From: Methanobacteriales archaeon HGW-Methanobacteriales-1
GTDB taxonomy: Archaea > Methanobacteriota > Methanobacteria > Methanobacteriales > Methanobacteriaceae
Assembly (NCBI GenBank): GCA_002839705.1
Contig: PGYO01000001.1
Coordinates: 496,001-560,000, forward strand
Length of the DNA: 64,000 nucleotides
Reading direction: 5' to 3'
The position numbers and the translations under genes are program-made. The notes below the pieces were generated by a model. It did no database searches and had not been told where the DNA came from. It saw only the letters and a list, made by a program, of their open reading frames with translations. The stretch's first letter is position 1, and each line of letters starts with the position of its first letter. Shown piece by piece: positions 1 through 7,639 of the stretch.

Positions 1-826
1 TATCAAAAATACCAGTTACAAGAGAGATATAATAATTAAAATAATACATTATATTAATTTGAGTGTTATTATTTGTACCTTTATAGTATTGTATGCCCAT
101 TTCATCAATACTTTTTAAAACATAATTAAATCTATTAGCAAATGAACTATAAAAATCATCATCAATATGAACATTAAAAAAAGGTACTTTATTCCTAAAA
201 GAATACCAATACCACTGCCATTCACTTATACTAACTTGTCCGGTAGTATATTTTTCATTTATTTTAAAAAATAAATCAATTATTTCACGAGCTTCATCTA
301 TATTGACAATGTTAAATTGCTGCACGTCCACGTATTTGTAGTCTTTATTTAGCATTTTTTCAAATGCTAATCTATTTTTAAGTAATATTTTATCATCGGT
401 TATTAAAAAATTGGTAATAAAATTATCATTTATGTTTACAAGTTCATTAAAGTCAATTAATAAATAAATGGCTCTTTTTTGCTTAAAATCTAACTTTTCA
501 ACCCCAAAAAACCGTTTACAATCCATTTCTATAAATTCATGCGGAAATGTCCACTGTCCATAACGCAATCCCCATTCAATACGATCAAAATCTTTATCTA
601 TTTCAAATTTAAAAACATCTAATTTGTCTAAGTTATCATGTGATGTATCACATTTTGACCTGAAAAATTCGATATATTTGGCTAAAGAACTATCTATAAG
701 TGCAGCATTAGCCCATATTAAAATTTTTTGGGCATTAATATTTTCATTATCTAATAAATAATTGAAAAATTGGGAATCAATGAATATTCTTACTTTCTTT
801 CCTTGTAATAATGCACGACTATCCAT
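1..826 (-). CDS. Unknown protein, 3' end cut by window edge
   Basis: An open frame runs leftward from an ATG for about 275 codons and leaves the window without a stop, so the C-terminus is missing. The protein begins MDSRALLQGKKVRIFIDSQF and is rich in Phe, Tyr, Asn and Asp, with a mixed alpha/beta look, no signal peptide and no membrane segment. I do not recognise the family. The early FIDSQFF stretch and a later FLITDDKILL stretch recall strand-plus-acidic patterns of PIN-like nucleases, but that is a guess. It stands alone and divergent from the next gene, with about 300 bases of AT-rich DNA between. The absence of stops over 825 bases of AT-rich sequence is the main evidence that it is real. 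Confidence 0.7.
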   Translation of the reverse strand, partial: MDSRALLQGKKVRIFIDSQFFNYLLDNENINAQKILIWANAALIDSSLAKYIEFFRSKCDTSHDNLDKLDVFKFEIDKDFDRIEWGLRYGQWTFPHEFIEMDCKRFFGVEKLDFKQKRAIYLLIDFNELVNINDNFITNFLITDDKILLKNRLAFEKMLNKDYKYVDVQQFNIVNIDEAREIIDLFFKINEKYTTGQVSISEWQWYWYSFRNKVPFFNVHIDDDFYSSFANRFNYVLKSIDEMGIQYYKGTNNNTQINIMYYFNYYISLVTGIFD

Positions 827-1130
827 AAAATCACTTTTTATGAGACTAATTTTATATTTAATTTTTTGATTTATGATTATTAATATTAATCATTCACTAA
901 TAAATACTGAGTATATCCTATTCTTGAATATAATTCTGTATTAGTATTTATTAAAAAAATAAAATCAAATGTGTTTAAATAATTGTTTATGGTCTTAAAA
1001 TGAATAATATTTGTTTTAATTAATTTTTATGGTTTGGATTGATTATTGTTTAAAGGAGTTATTTTAAGGGAGGCTTTTTTTTTAAATTGTTACCTAATTT
1101 ATATAATTATTAAGAGATATAGGATATTTA
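827..1130. other. AT-rich intergenic stretch
   Basis: Divergent spacer between the left-edge gene and the zinc-ribbon protein. It is very AT-rich and must hold promoters for both directions. Two Shine-Dalgarno-like purine runs near 1053-1075 are not followed by a usable start codon. I see no RNA gene or repeat. Confidence 0.5.
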
Positions 1131-1502
1131 GTGATTATAATGGATAAAAAAATTATTTTGGGTGTAATTATTGTAATTTTATTGTTAGGAGTTTCTTTTG
1201 CTGTTTATTCGTTTTCAAATAACGATAATAATCAAAATACTACTAATAAAACTAACATTGCTAAAATAAATAACACTACTAAAGTTAATAATACAACAAA
1301 TAATGAAGTAAAAACTAATGCAACAAAATCAACTAAAAAATATTATTGTCCTCAATGCGATGCTTATCATCCCAAACCTATAAAACAATATCACAGGTAC
1401 GGTAATTGCCCAATATGTGGAAAATATGTAGATACTCAAACAACCAGCCATACACACGATTCTAGTCCTGGTTATGAAGAGGAACCAAGAGAAGACACTT
1501 AA
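1131..1502 (+). CDS. Membrane-anchored protein with C-terminal zinc ribbon
   Basis: Small protein of about 120 residues. An N-terminal hydrophobic helix (residues 8-28) follows two lysines and acts as signal anchor. A low-complexity Asn/Thr/Lys linker follows (residues 30-70). The C-terminal part has two CxxC pairs (CPQC and CPICGK, about 20 residues apart), the pattern of a small zinc ribbon. It is probably anchored with the ribbon outside the cell. The GTG start is chosen because an AGGAT site lies 5 bases upstream; an ATG three codons on is possible. Asn/Thr-rich linkers are common in Methanobacteriales surface proteins. Role unknown. Confidence 0.75.
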   Translation: MIIMDKKIILGVIIVILLLGVSFAVYSFSNNDNNQNTTNKTNIAKINNTTKVNNTTNNEVKTNATKSTKKYYCPQCDAYHPKPIKQYHRYGNCPICGKYVDTQTTSHTHDSSPGYEEEPREDT

Positions 1503-1547
1503 TATTCTATTATTTTTTTTATTTAGGGCCTGATCAATGGGGGAAGC

Positions 1548-1676
1548 TTAAACTAGGAAGTTAAATTTAATGGTTTTCAAGTTTAAAATTAATATTCTAA
1601 TAATTTCATTAGGATCTTCTCTAAAATGAGTAATAAAAAGATATTTTGATGCATATTCTCTAGCTTTTAGCTTCAT
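1548..1676 (-). CDS. Possible small ORF, 42 residues
   Basis: A short frame begins MKLKAREYASKYLFITHFRE and has a GAGG site about 7 bases before the ATG. It is rich in Ile, Leu, Lys and Asn and carries no motif I can name. It lies just downstream of, and in the same direction as, the DUF3467 gene. It could be a genuine small protein, the remnant of a longer one, or chance. Confidence 0.35.
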   Translation of the reverse strand: MKLKAREYASKYLFITHFREDPNEIIRILILNLKTIKFNFLV

Positions 1677-1783
1677 TCAACAACCTCTTAAAAAATAAAT
1701 ACATTATATTTGATATTTTTTCTAAACTTACACGGCTTCATCGAATGAAATCTTAGCGGAAAATAAAAATATGCTAAAAAGAA

Positions 1784-2125
1784 TTATTCTGCAGTTTCTT
1801 CTAATTTTTCCAGTTTAGGGGCTATAGCACCAAAGTCATTTTCATATTCTTCAACCTTTACTACTAACCAATTTGCTAATTCTTTAGCCGCTAAGGGAGA
1901 CAATATCAATTCAGCTTGAAGTTCTCGGACCATATTTAATGTCTTTGGTAATATTATAGCATCTTTTTCCAAAGGTTCTTCAGAACAAAGCATTATTCTA
2001 AAATCTTGAGGACTATATCCTCCAAATGCACCAGTAGCATAAACTCTTGGAGCTTCTGAAGGCATAATAATTGGAATTTCATCAGCTTGCATTGTTTGAG
2101 GCTTTTCCTTTTTTTTATTAGTCAT
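1784..2125 (-). CDS. DUF3467 family protein
   Basis: A 113-residue soluble protein. The pattern from residue 25 on, with APRVYATG, GGYSPQDFRIMLCSE and then LSPLAAKELANWLV followed by a YENDFGAI ending, matches DUF3467, a small family of unknown function in bacteria and archaea. An AGGTGG site sits 6 bases before the ATG. It follows the winged-helix gene by 12 bases in the same direction, so the two are almost surely co-transcribed and may work together. The lysine-rich N-terminus (NKKKEK) is not part of the conserved core. Confidence 0.75.
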   Translation of the reverse strand: MTNKKKEKPQTMQADEIPIIMPSEAPRVYATGAFGGYSPQDFRIMLCSEEPLEKDAIILPKTLNMVRELQAELILSPLAAKELANWLVVKVEEYENDFGAIAPKLEKLEETAE

Positions 2126-2137
2126 CTTAGGCCACCT

Positions 2138-2548
2138 TTAAACGTTTATACTTTTGTTATTTGAAAAAGAAAAGAAATTATTAGGAGATGAATTAATTGA
2201 TTTTATATAGCTGGATTCACTTAGTGCAATCTTAACATCTTCTTTTTCAATCTCTTCAATTGATAAATTAATTCTTCTTAGATATTCTTCATCAGTTAAA
2301 ATTGAAATAGCAAAAGCTCTTTGATCTTCAGTATTTAACCCATACTTGGTTGTTCTACCAGGTTCTGATATTACTATTCCTAACTGTTCTAATTGGTAGA
2401 TGTGTGTATAGACAGTTTTTTCAGAAACATCTGTCATTCTTGCAATTTCGGATACTGACAAGAATTGACTCCATCGTTCAGATAATTCTTCAATTATCCT
2501 AACTCTGCTTGTATCACCAAATATATCTTTCAGGATATATGAACTCAT
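2138..2548 (-). CDS. Winged-helix transcriptional regulator
   Basis: About 136 residues. The N-terminal half (FGDTSRVRIIEELSERW, then SVSEIARMTDVSEKTVYTHI, then LEQLGIV) is a winged helix-turn-helix of the ArsR/MarR-like archaeal type: recognition helix around VSEKTVYTHIYQLEQLG and a wing ending in TTKYGLN. The C-terminal part has no known ligand-binding motif. The start is set at the internal ATG (MSSYIL) because an AGGTGA site lies 5 bases before it; the frame is open for five codons further upstream, but that earlier ATG overlaps the binding site. It heads the two-gene operon with DUF3467 and is divergent from the next gene, so autoregulation of the shared spacer is plausible. Confidence 0.85.
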   Translation of the reverse strand: MSSYILKDIFGDTSRVRIIEELSERWSQFLSVSEIARMTDVSEKTVYTHIYQLEQLGIVISEPGRTTKYGLNTEDQRAFAISILTDEEYLRRINLSIEEIEKEDVKIALSESSYIKSINSSPNNFFSFSNNKSINV

Positions 2549-2653
2549 TTTTTCACCTATCATATCCTTAGTTTATGAACTTATATACTTTTTCCTAAAT
2601 TTCACTGACTGTAAAAATTTACAAAATAATATTTATTAATAATAAGGATAAAA

Positions 2654-2980
2654 ATGATATTAATGTCTAGTATTGATGAAGTAATTGCAGTAATTGATGA
2701 TATGAGCGAAGATGAAAAAAAGATAATGCTCATTATTGGGAGGATCGATGGATCTCCTAATAAAAATTTTACTAGACAAACACTTCATAAAAAAGCAACG
2801 GACGAAGAACAACATCTTGTTAATCCAACAATTGAGATTTTTCTTTCTAAAGAATTAATAGGTTATTATAGGCGACCTGATAATTTTGCTGCCACTAAAC
2901 TTGGATTTCTTGTTGCCCAAAAATTAAAAGAAGAAGATAGGGAAAGAAAATATGGTGGTTTGAGAATACTCCCACGATAA
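2654..2980 (+). CDS. Conserved-looking small protein of unknown function
   Basis: A 108-residue, charged, mainly helical protein with no membrane segment. An AAGGA site lies 5 bases before the ATG. Residues 55-105 (EEQHLVNPTIEIFLSKELIG, then a second helix with a strand) could form a winged-helix-like fold, but no recognition helix is clear. It is transcribed divergently from the winged-helix regulator across about 105 bases, so the regulator may control it. Confidence 0.6.
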   Translation: MILMSSIDEVIAVIDDMSEDEKKIMLIIGRIDGSPNKNFTRQTLHKKATDEEQHLVNPTIEIFLSKELIGYYRRPDNFAATKLGFLVAQKLKEEDRERKYGGLRILPR

Positions 2981-3015
2981 TCCTTTAACCATCAACATAT
3001 TTAAAAAATAAAGAA

Positions 3016-3356
3016 TTAAATTGACCGCTTTGAGTCAATCAATCCCTTTAATTTATTCTTATCCACTTTCCGAGTAAATAATGGAGAATCATCTTGCCGG
3101 TAAACAGAAATGTTCTCTTCAAAGGTCTTAACACCCTCTTTAGCATAAAAAATTCCCAATGAAAACTTTCCATCATCATGATGAGGCCCTTCAATAGCTC
3201 TTTTAAAGGCCTTCACCTTATCATCAGCAACATAAGAGTCCTCTAGATAATAAGAATTCTCTTTAAACCAGCTAAAAGTATTCACATTATTAAAGGTCAC
3301 ACATGGCTAAAATATATCCACCAGTGCATATCCTTGATGATTAATGGCCTTTTTAT
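3016..3356 (-). pseudogene. Truncated copy of the 3' end of the oxidoreductase beta gene
   Basis: This segment repeats the last third of the intact beta-subunit gene at 6743-7627. Over the final 95 codons only about eight residues differ, including one deleted codon (HHDDGKF against YHDDEGKF). Upstream the match continues through [13 protein letters not shown], where a TAG (3307-3309) replaces the Gln codon before PCVTF. Similarity fades near 3356 and the catalytic N-terminal two thirds are absent. The apparent 94-codon frame starting at the GTG for Val of CVTF lacks a proper binding site and is not expected to make protein. Confidence 0.9.
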
Positions 3357-3484
3357 AAAATATCACCTTATTCCAGAAGAATATTAATTTTAAACCGAAA
3401 ATGAGTAATAATAATTAACAATTAGTAATTTTTAAGTGTTTTAAAGAGGATATTATAAATATTAATTATATAGGAGGTGAGTAT

Positions 3485-3883
3485 ATGCAAAAAAGTAATT
3501 ATTTTATTTTAGCATTGATTTTTATGGTGTTTATTGGTCTTCAGATGGCCGAACCAGCAACAGCAGCCAAAGCTAAATTGATAGATAAAGGAAAAGCTCC
3601 TGCTGGTGACAGTACAGTGGTTTGGAAAACATATCAATACAGTAAAACCTATATTATCGTTAAAGAGAAGTTCTACCAAAAAAGAAAAGTTGTTCAAACC
3701 AATACAATTTACATTATAAAAACAGCGAAAAAGAAAATTAAAACCATTGAAATAGCCAGAGGATACGGATATTACCCAGATGGATCCGGAAAAATGTACT
3801 ACTACTACAATGTAAAAAGTTACATCAAAAGTTCTCTAAGTGCAAAAACTTTCTATTTCAAAGAAATACGGCCAAAAACTTAA
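3485..3883 (+). CDS. Small secreted protein, paralogue of the 31 kb protein
   Basis: A 132-residue protein with a textbook signal peptide (hydrophobic residues 6-22, cleavage likely after PATAA). The mature part is Lys/Tyr-rich, beta-strand-like and very basic. It shares a frame with the protein at 31210-31590: LID.G near the start of the mature part, VWKTYxY in the middle, and an aromatic-Lys-RP ending (FKEIRPKT against WKVYRPEW). A strong GGAGGTGA site precedes the ATG. The basic, Tyr-rich surface suggests binding to the wall or to anionic polymer, but this is inference. Family not recognised. Confidence 0.8.
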   Translation: MQKSNYFILALIFMVFIGLQMAEPATAAKAKLIDKGKAPAGDSTVVWKTYQYSKTYIIVKEKFYQKRKVVQTNTIYIIKTAKKKIKTIEIARGYGYYPDGSGKMYYYYNVKSYIKSSLSAKTFYFKEIRPKT

Positions 3884-4031
3884 TTCACAATTATTATTTT
3901 TTTATTATTTTTATAGAACTGGCAGCTATTTACTCATTTAAACAATCTTTTTTTACTAATTTTTATTATAAAATACAAACAATCAATGAAAATACTTAAT
4001 ATAAATTAATAATTCCAAAAAAATAGAAAAA

Positions 4032-5345
4032 TTATAAATCCTCAGATTTATAATCATTTTCAATAGTATCTCTTTTATTTTTCAAATCTTCAGCTATATT
4101 ATGTATCACAGTTTTATGTAGTAAATAAAAACCCAGGAAATTTAAGGCAATTACTCCAGAAGCTATACCCATGTAACTACATATGATTATCCCAAAAGCA
4201 CCAATAATGGACATAAGAAATATAGGTACTGCTAGGGGTGATTCAAATGCTAATAACAATATAAGCAATATATCCAGTATAGTAACTATGACAAAAAGTA
4301 AGGCGAATGCAGCTATGAAAACACCTGATTGAATTCCATATAATTTTGCTAAATCGCCATAGGTTTCTGTATAGGAATCTAGTTTTTCCATGATTTTAAA
4401 AACTGTGTCCATAGACCCTATTTCTGTTTCGATTTGTGTTGTTTGTATTTCTGCTATTGCATCTGAAGTATTGAATTGAGTGTTATTTGTTTGGTTATTT
4501 ATTTGATAGGCTAGTCCAGTGTAGGAATTTATAAATTTTTCCCAGGGTATATCAACTGTGTTCCCATTTCCAGTAATTAGACTGACCATTCCGGTTGTGT
4601 TATTGTATTTTTGATACATCCAATATTTGAAAACGTTTCCTTTGAGTAGTTGTACTATGTATCCTTTTTTTAGATCTTGGGTGGTGGTTATTAGTTCGGT
4701 GTAATTTATTTTATGGTCTTCGAAGTATTTTTTGGGGTATGTGTCTGCGTTTTTACGTGCAGGATCAGAAATAATAATGGTATTATTAGTGTTATTTGTA
4801 CCATTTATAGTTTTATTAGTCCCGTTAGTATTATTTGTACCATTAACAGTTTTATTAGTATTATTAGTGCCGTTTATAGTTTTATTAGTGCTGTTAGTTT
4901 TATTTAGTATTTTTGGAGAATTAATGATGGTGGGTTTACTGCTTTTGTTTTTTATATTTTTGTTGTGTTGTATGGCTTTTTGTGCTTCAATAATGTCATT
5001 TTCGCTTTGTTTATTTTCTTTTTCACGTTCTGATTTTAGATTTTCTATTTCAGAATTTAATTCATTCATTTCTTGTTTTTTCTTTTCTGCTTCGTTAATA
5101 GCAGATTCGCCTTGACTTTTGAGGTTGCCTATTTCTGATTGGTATTCGTGGTATGAGTCATATAGTGATGAGCAGATTTCACCGAAATGCCATAGCTTTC
5201 CCCAAAAACCATAGTTATTATATCTATCGAGGTCATTAGTTACTTTATTATTAATTTCACCAATGGGCATGGCGCTAGCAGGCCCAATATTAATAATTAC
5301 TAGTATTAGGATTATTGAAATTATTGTTTTTTTTGAAAAATTCAA
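4032..5345 (-). CDS. Secreted/membrane coiled-coil protein with Asn-Thr repeats
   Basis: About 437 residues. In order: signal peptide (residues 7-26, ending PASA); coiled coil of Glu/Lys/Asn heptads (about 70-130); a low-complexity linker built of NGTNNTNKTI units (about 150-195), a likely N-glycosylation-rich stalk; a globular part (about 205-285) with KGYIVQLLKG, SLITGNGN and WEKFINSYTGLAY; and three C-terminal membrane helices (about 345-420). The globular pattern resembles the second half of a C39 peptidase-like domain, but I see no catalytic Cys, so it would be inactive if related. The TTG start is preferred: GGAGGTGG lies just upstream. Probably an envelope protein with both ends near the membrane. 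Confidence 0.75.
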   Translation of the reverse strand: MNFSKKTIISIILILVIINIGPASAMPIGEINNKVTNDLDRYNNYGFWGKLWHFGEICSSLYDSYHEYQSEIGNLKSQGESAINEAEKKKQEMNELNSEIENLKSEREKENKQSENDIIEAQKAIQHNKNIKNKSSKPTIINSPKILNKTNSTNKTINGTNNTNKTVNGTNNTNGTNKTINGTNNTNNTIIISDPARKNADTYPKKYFEDHKINYTELITTTQDLKKGYIVQLLKGNVFKYWMYQKYNNTTGMVSLITGNGNTVDIPWEKFINSYTGLAYQINNQTNNTQFNTSDAIAEIQTTQIETEIGSMDTVFKIMEKLDSYTETYGDLAKLYGIQSGVFIAAFALLFVIVTILDILLILLLAFESPLAVPIFLMSIIGAFGIIICSYMGIASGVIALNFLGFYLLHKTVIHNIAEDLKNKRDTIENDYKSEDL

Positions 5346-5348
5346 CAC

Positions 5349-5826
5349 TCCACCTCCAACTATATTCGATCGAAGATACTTTTCTCAAAAAATATAAAAG
5401 TATACAATTAAAATTTAAAAGTTTAAATATATAAAATTAACTAAAAATAAAGTTAAAAAATAAAACCAAATACCGTACAAACTCAATAAAAGAATAAAGT
5501 CATATTCTGAGATTATGATCTCTTTTTAATTCCCGGCTGTGCCTACGGCCATCTTTTTATGATGATCATGATTTATTTTCAGGCATTATTCAATCGTGAA
5601 TACTTCCTTTTTCCTGAAAATAGTCCCCTCTCTTCGTTAATCATATCTAGAAAAAGTTTTAGCTTTCACTTATAATTACAACGCCCAGTAGTTTTTAATC
5701 ACTATTATGGTGAGTATAATAATAGATGGCAAGTGTAGGAGTGCATTTGAAAACTAATTTTTATGGATAAATTTATTATTAACTAATAATAATTATTTAA
5801 TATATAATAATTGGGGGAATTGAATT
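5349..5826. other. Divergent intergenic region
   Basis: About 480 bases between divergent genes, AT-rich except for a patch near 5530-5560 that includes GGCTGTGCCTACGGCC, an imperfect palindrome. The patch is followed by a perfect inverted repeat, listed separately. No open frame with a binding site was found. The more balanced base composition of 5510-5660 makes a structured RNA or a relic possible. Confidence 0.4.
5574..5622. repeat. Perfect 10-bp inverted repeat with inner hairpin
   Basis: TATTTTCAGG (5574-5583) is matched by CCTGAAAATA (5613-5622). Inside the loop, ATTCA and TGAAT enclose ATCG and can form a second 5-bp hairpin. The nested arrangement in a gene-free region could be a structured RNA or a protein-binding site. 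It is not next to a gene end, so a terminator is less likely. Confidence 0.45.
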
Positions 5827-6423
5827 ATGGTGGAGGATTTTGAAGAAAAAATAGAAGAAATAGAAAAAGAAAATATGGAAATCATATCTGACATGGATAC
5901 TCTATGTAAAAAATTTATTGAAGAAACAAAAAGTTTTATCAAATATTATATTGATGGAAGTATTGCGGTTACTGTAAAATCCCAATATGACATAACTAAT
6001 AATCTAAATAAAGAGCAATTAAGAAATTTAAAGGAAAACCGTAACTCGTTAACTAATATCATTGCATCAAAGATAGATGAAGAATTTAAAAATCCTACCT
6101 ACTGGACCCATGCACATGAAATTCCGGATCATACAACTAATCAGGAGTTCGGATATGATAATCATAATAAGAAATTCCTAAAATTAAAAGAGATAATAAA
6201 TAGTTTTGATAACTATCCCCAAGAATTAATAACACAATATGGTTACACAAACAACAATTATCCAGATAGTCCTACATTATCTAACTGGCCAGAACCCATG
6301 ATTTCCACAATCCAGAAATATTCAAGTTTAAATAAAAGATTACTCCATTTAAAAAGAGAATTAATTACAGCTCATAGAGAAAAGAACGAATACGAAGCAC
6401 AAAAGTTATGGGATAAACTCTAA
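5827..6423 (+). CDS. Coiled-coil protein of unknown function
   Basis: A 198-residue, strongly acidic-to-neutral, helical, cytoplasmic protein. The first 30 residues (EEKIEEIEKENMEIISDMDT) and the last 35 form coiled-coil-like helices; the middle is Asn/Tyr/Pro-rich. A GGGGGA site precedes the ATG. It carries no motif I can assign and has no co-transcribed partner. It sits between the truncated and intact beta-subunit copies, in DNA that may have been inserted or rearranged. Confidence 0.65.
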   Translation: MVEDFEEKIEEIEKENMEIISDMDTLCKKFIEETKSFIKYYIDGSIAVTVKSQYDITNNLNKEQLRNLKENRNSLTNIIASKIDEEFKNPTYWTHAHEIPDHTTNQEFGYDNHNKKFLKLKEIINSFDNYPQELITQYGYTNNNYPDSPTLSNWPEPMISTIQKYSSLNKRLLHLKRELITAHREKNEYEAQKLWDKL

Positions 6424-6742
6424 GCCTACAAAATCTTAGAAAAAAAATGACGAGATAATAACAAATGTGGGGGGTTAATGGAAGACCGAGGGGGAGTCGA
6501 TCTTCCATAAAAAATGAATTTATCACAATGATAAAAACACAAACTAAACGTCTAACAACATCACTTATAAAGATTCTCTTATGAAATGTGTTATCACAGT
6601 TCTTTTATAATTTCTGAAAATTCTTTTCTGTATTTTCAATTCATTATTAACACTTTTAATTAGAAAACCATGGTTTTTCTTAATTAATAGCTTTATCTAG
6701 TTTGTGTTTGAATTTCATTGATTAATTTAAAAAAATAAAAGA
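6424..6742. other. Convergent intergenic region
   Basis: About 320 bases between the coiled-coil gene and the end of the oxidoreductase operon. It contains the hairpin at 6478-6508, then AT-rich sequence with a T-rich stretch (6660-6680) near the operon end. No open frame is supported. Confidence 0.5.
6478..6508. terminator. Stem-loop downstream of the coiled-coil gene
   Basis: ATGGAAGACCGA (6478-6489) and TCGATCTTCCAT (6497-6508) pair over 12 positions with one mismatch, around a purine loop of seven bases. The stem is followed by an A-run rather than a T-run on the + strand. It is the most stable hairpin in this convergent spacer. A terminator or an RNA 3'-end stabiliser are the likeliest roles. 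Confidence 0.45.
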
Positions 6743-7627
6743 TTAAATAGACCGTTTTGAGTCAATTAATCCCTTTAATTTATTCTTATCCACTTTTCGA
6801 GTAAATAATGGAGAATCATCTTGCCGATAAACAGAAATGTTCTCTTCAAAGGTCTTAACACCCTCTTTAACATAAAAAATTCCCAATGGAAACTTTCCCT
6901 CATCATCATGATACGGGCCTTCAATAGCTCTTTTAAAGGCCTCCACTTTATCATCAGTAACATAAGAGTCTTCCAGATAATAAGAATTCTCTTTAAACCA
7001 TTGGAATGTATTTACTTTGTTAAAGGTCACACAGGGTTGCAATATATCCACCAGTGCATATCCCTGGTGATTAATGGCCTTTTTAATGATTTCTTTGGTT
7101 TGATTGATATCACCAGCAAAGGCCCTGGCCACAAAGGTGGCTCCTAAGGATATGGCCACGGATATGGGATTAAATGGTTCCTCAAAAACACCATCCACCT
7201 GGAAGGATGTTTTATAGTGGGCTTGGCTGGTGGGTGAGGCCTGTCCTTTGGTTAGGCCATAAACCATGTTGTTGTGGACGATATTGGTAATATTAGGGTT
7301 ACGTCTTATGGTATGCATGAAGTGATTTCCACCTTCACCATAGGTACATCCATCTCCACTCACCGCAATAATCGTCATTTTATTATTGGAAGCTTTAATT
7401 CCTGTAGCTGGTGAAAGTGATCTGCCGTGCAGGCCATTGAATACATTAGCTTTGATATAGTGGGGTAATTTACCGGCCTGCCCTATACCTGAGACCATGA
7501 CCAGTTCTTCTGGTGGAATATCCAGCTCACCAAGAGCCATTTTTAATGATTTTAATATAGGGAAATTACCGCAACCAGGACACCAGGCCACATCTGCGTG
7601 TTCCATGTCATAAATTTTCGGATCCAT
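6743..7627 (-). CDS. 2-oxoacid:ferredoxin oxidoreductase, beta subunit (TPP-binding)
   Basis: A 294-residue beta subunit of the family that decarboxylates 2-oxoacids to acyl-CoA with ferredoxin as electron acceptor. The TPP/Mg motif runs from GDG (91-93) to NN (119-120), followed by [19 protein letters not shown] (Cys16, Cys19) and Cys199 are cluster ligands. The usual third ligand, Cys in GIGC, is Gln here (GIGQAG, residue 50). I recall GIGQA in a distinct beta-subunit branch found in bacteria and archaea, so it may be a lineage trait rather than damage. GGGGTG precedes the ATG. It follows the alpha gene by 12 bases and forms the second half of the operon. Which oxoacid it uses cannot be told from the sequence. 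Confidence 0.9.
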   Translation of the reverse strand: MDPKIYDMEHADVAWCPGCGNFPILKSLKMALGELDIPPEELVMVSGIGQAGKLPHYIKANVFNGLHGRSLSPATGIKASNNKMTIIAVSGDGCTYGEGGNHFMHTIRRNPNITNIVHNNMVYGLTKGQASPTSQAHYKTSFQVDGVFEEPFNPISVAISLGATFVARAFAGDINQTKEIIKKAINHQGYALVDILQPCVTFNKVNTFQWFKENSYYLEDSYVTDDKVEAFKRAIEGPYHDDEGKFPLGIFYVKEGVKTFEENISVYRQDDSPLFTRKVDKNKLKGLIDSKRSI

Positions 7628-7639
7628 TTTAACACCCCT

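Noticed and set aside
3016-3300. A real 94-residue gene
   Set aside because: It is the tail of a broken beta-subunit copy; an in-frame TAG lies just upstream and there is no binding site at the apparent start.
4713-5115. Plus-strand hydrophobic frames opposite the Asn-Thr repeat
   Set aside because: They arise from the antisense of the low-complexity NGTNNTNK repeat and have no ribosome binding site.
5520-5660. Known riboswitch (for example fluoride) in the structured patch
   Set aside because: The conserved motifs of the riboswitches I know are absent, and the patch is not directly upstream of a transporter gene.
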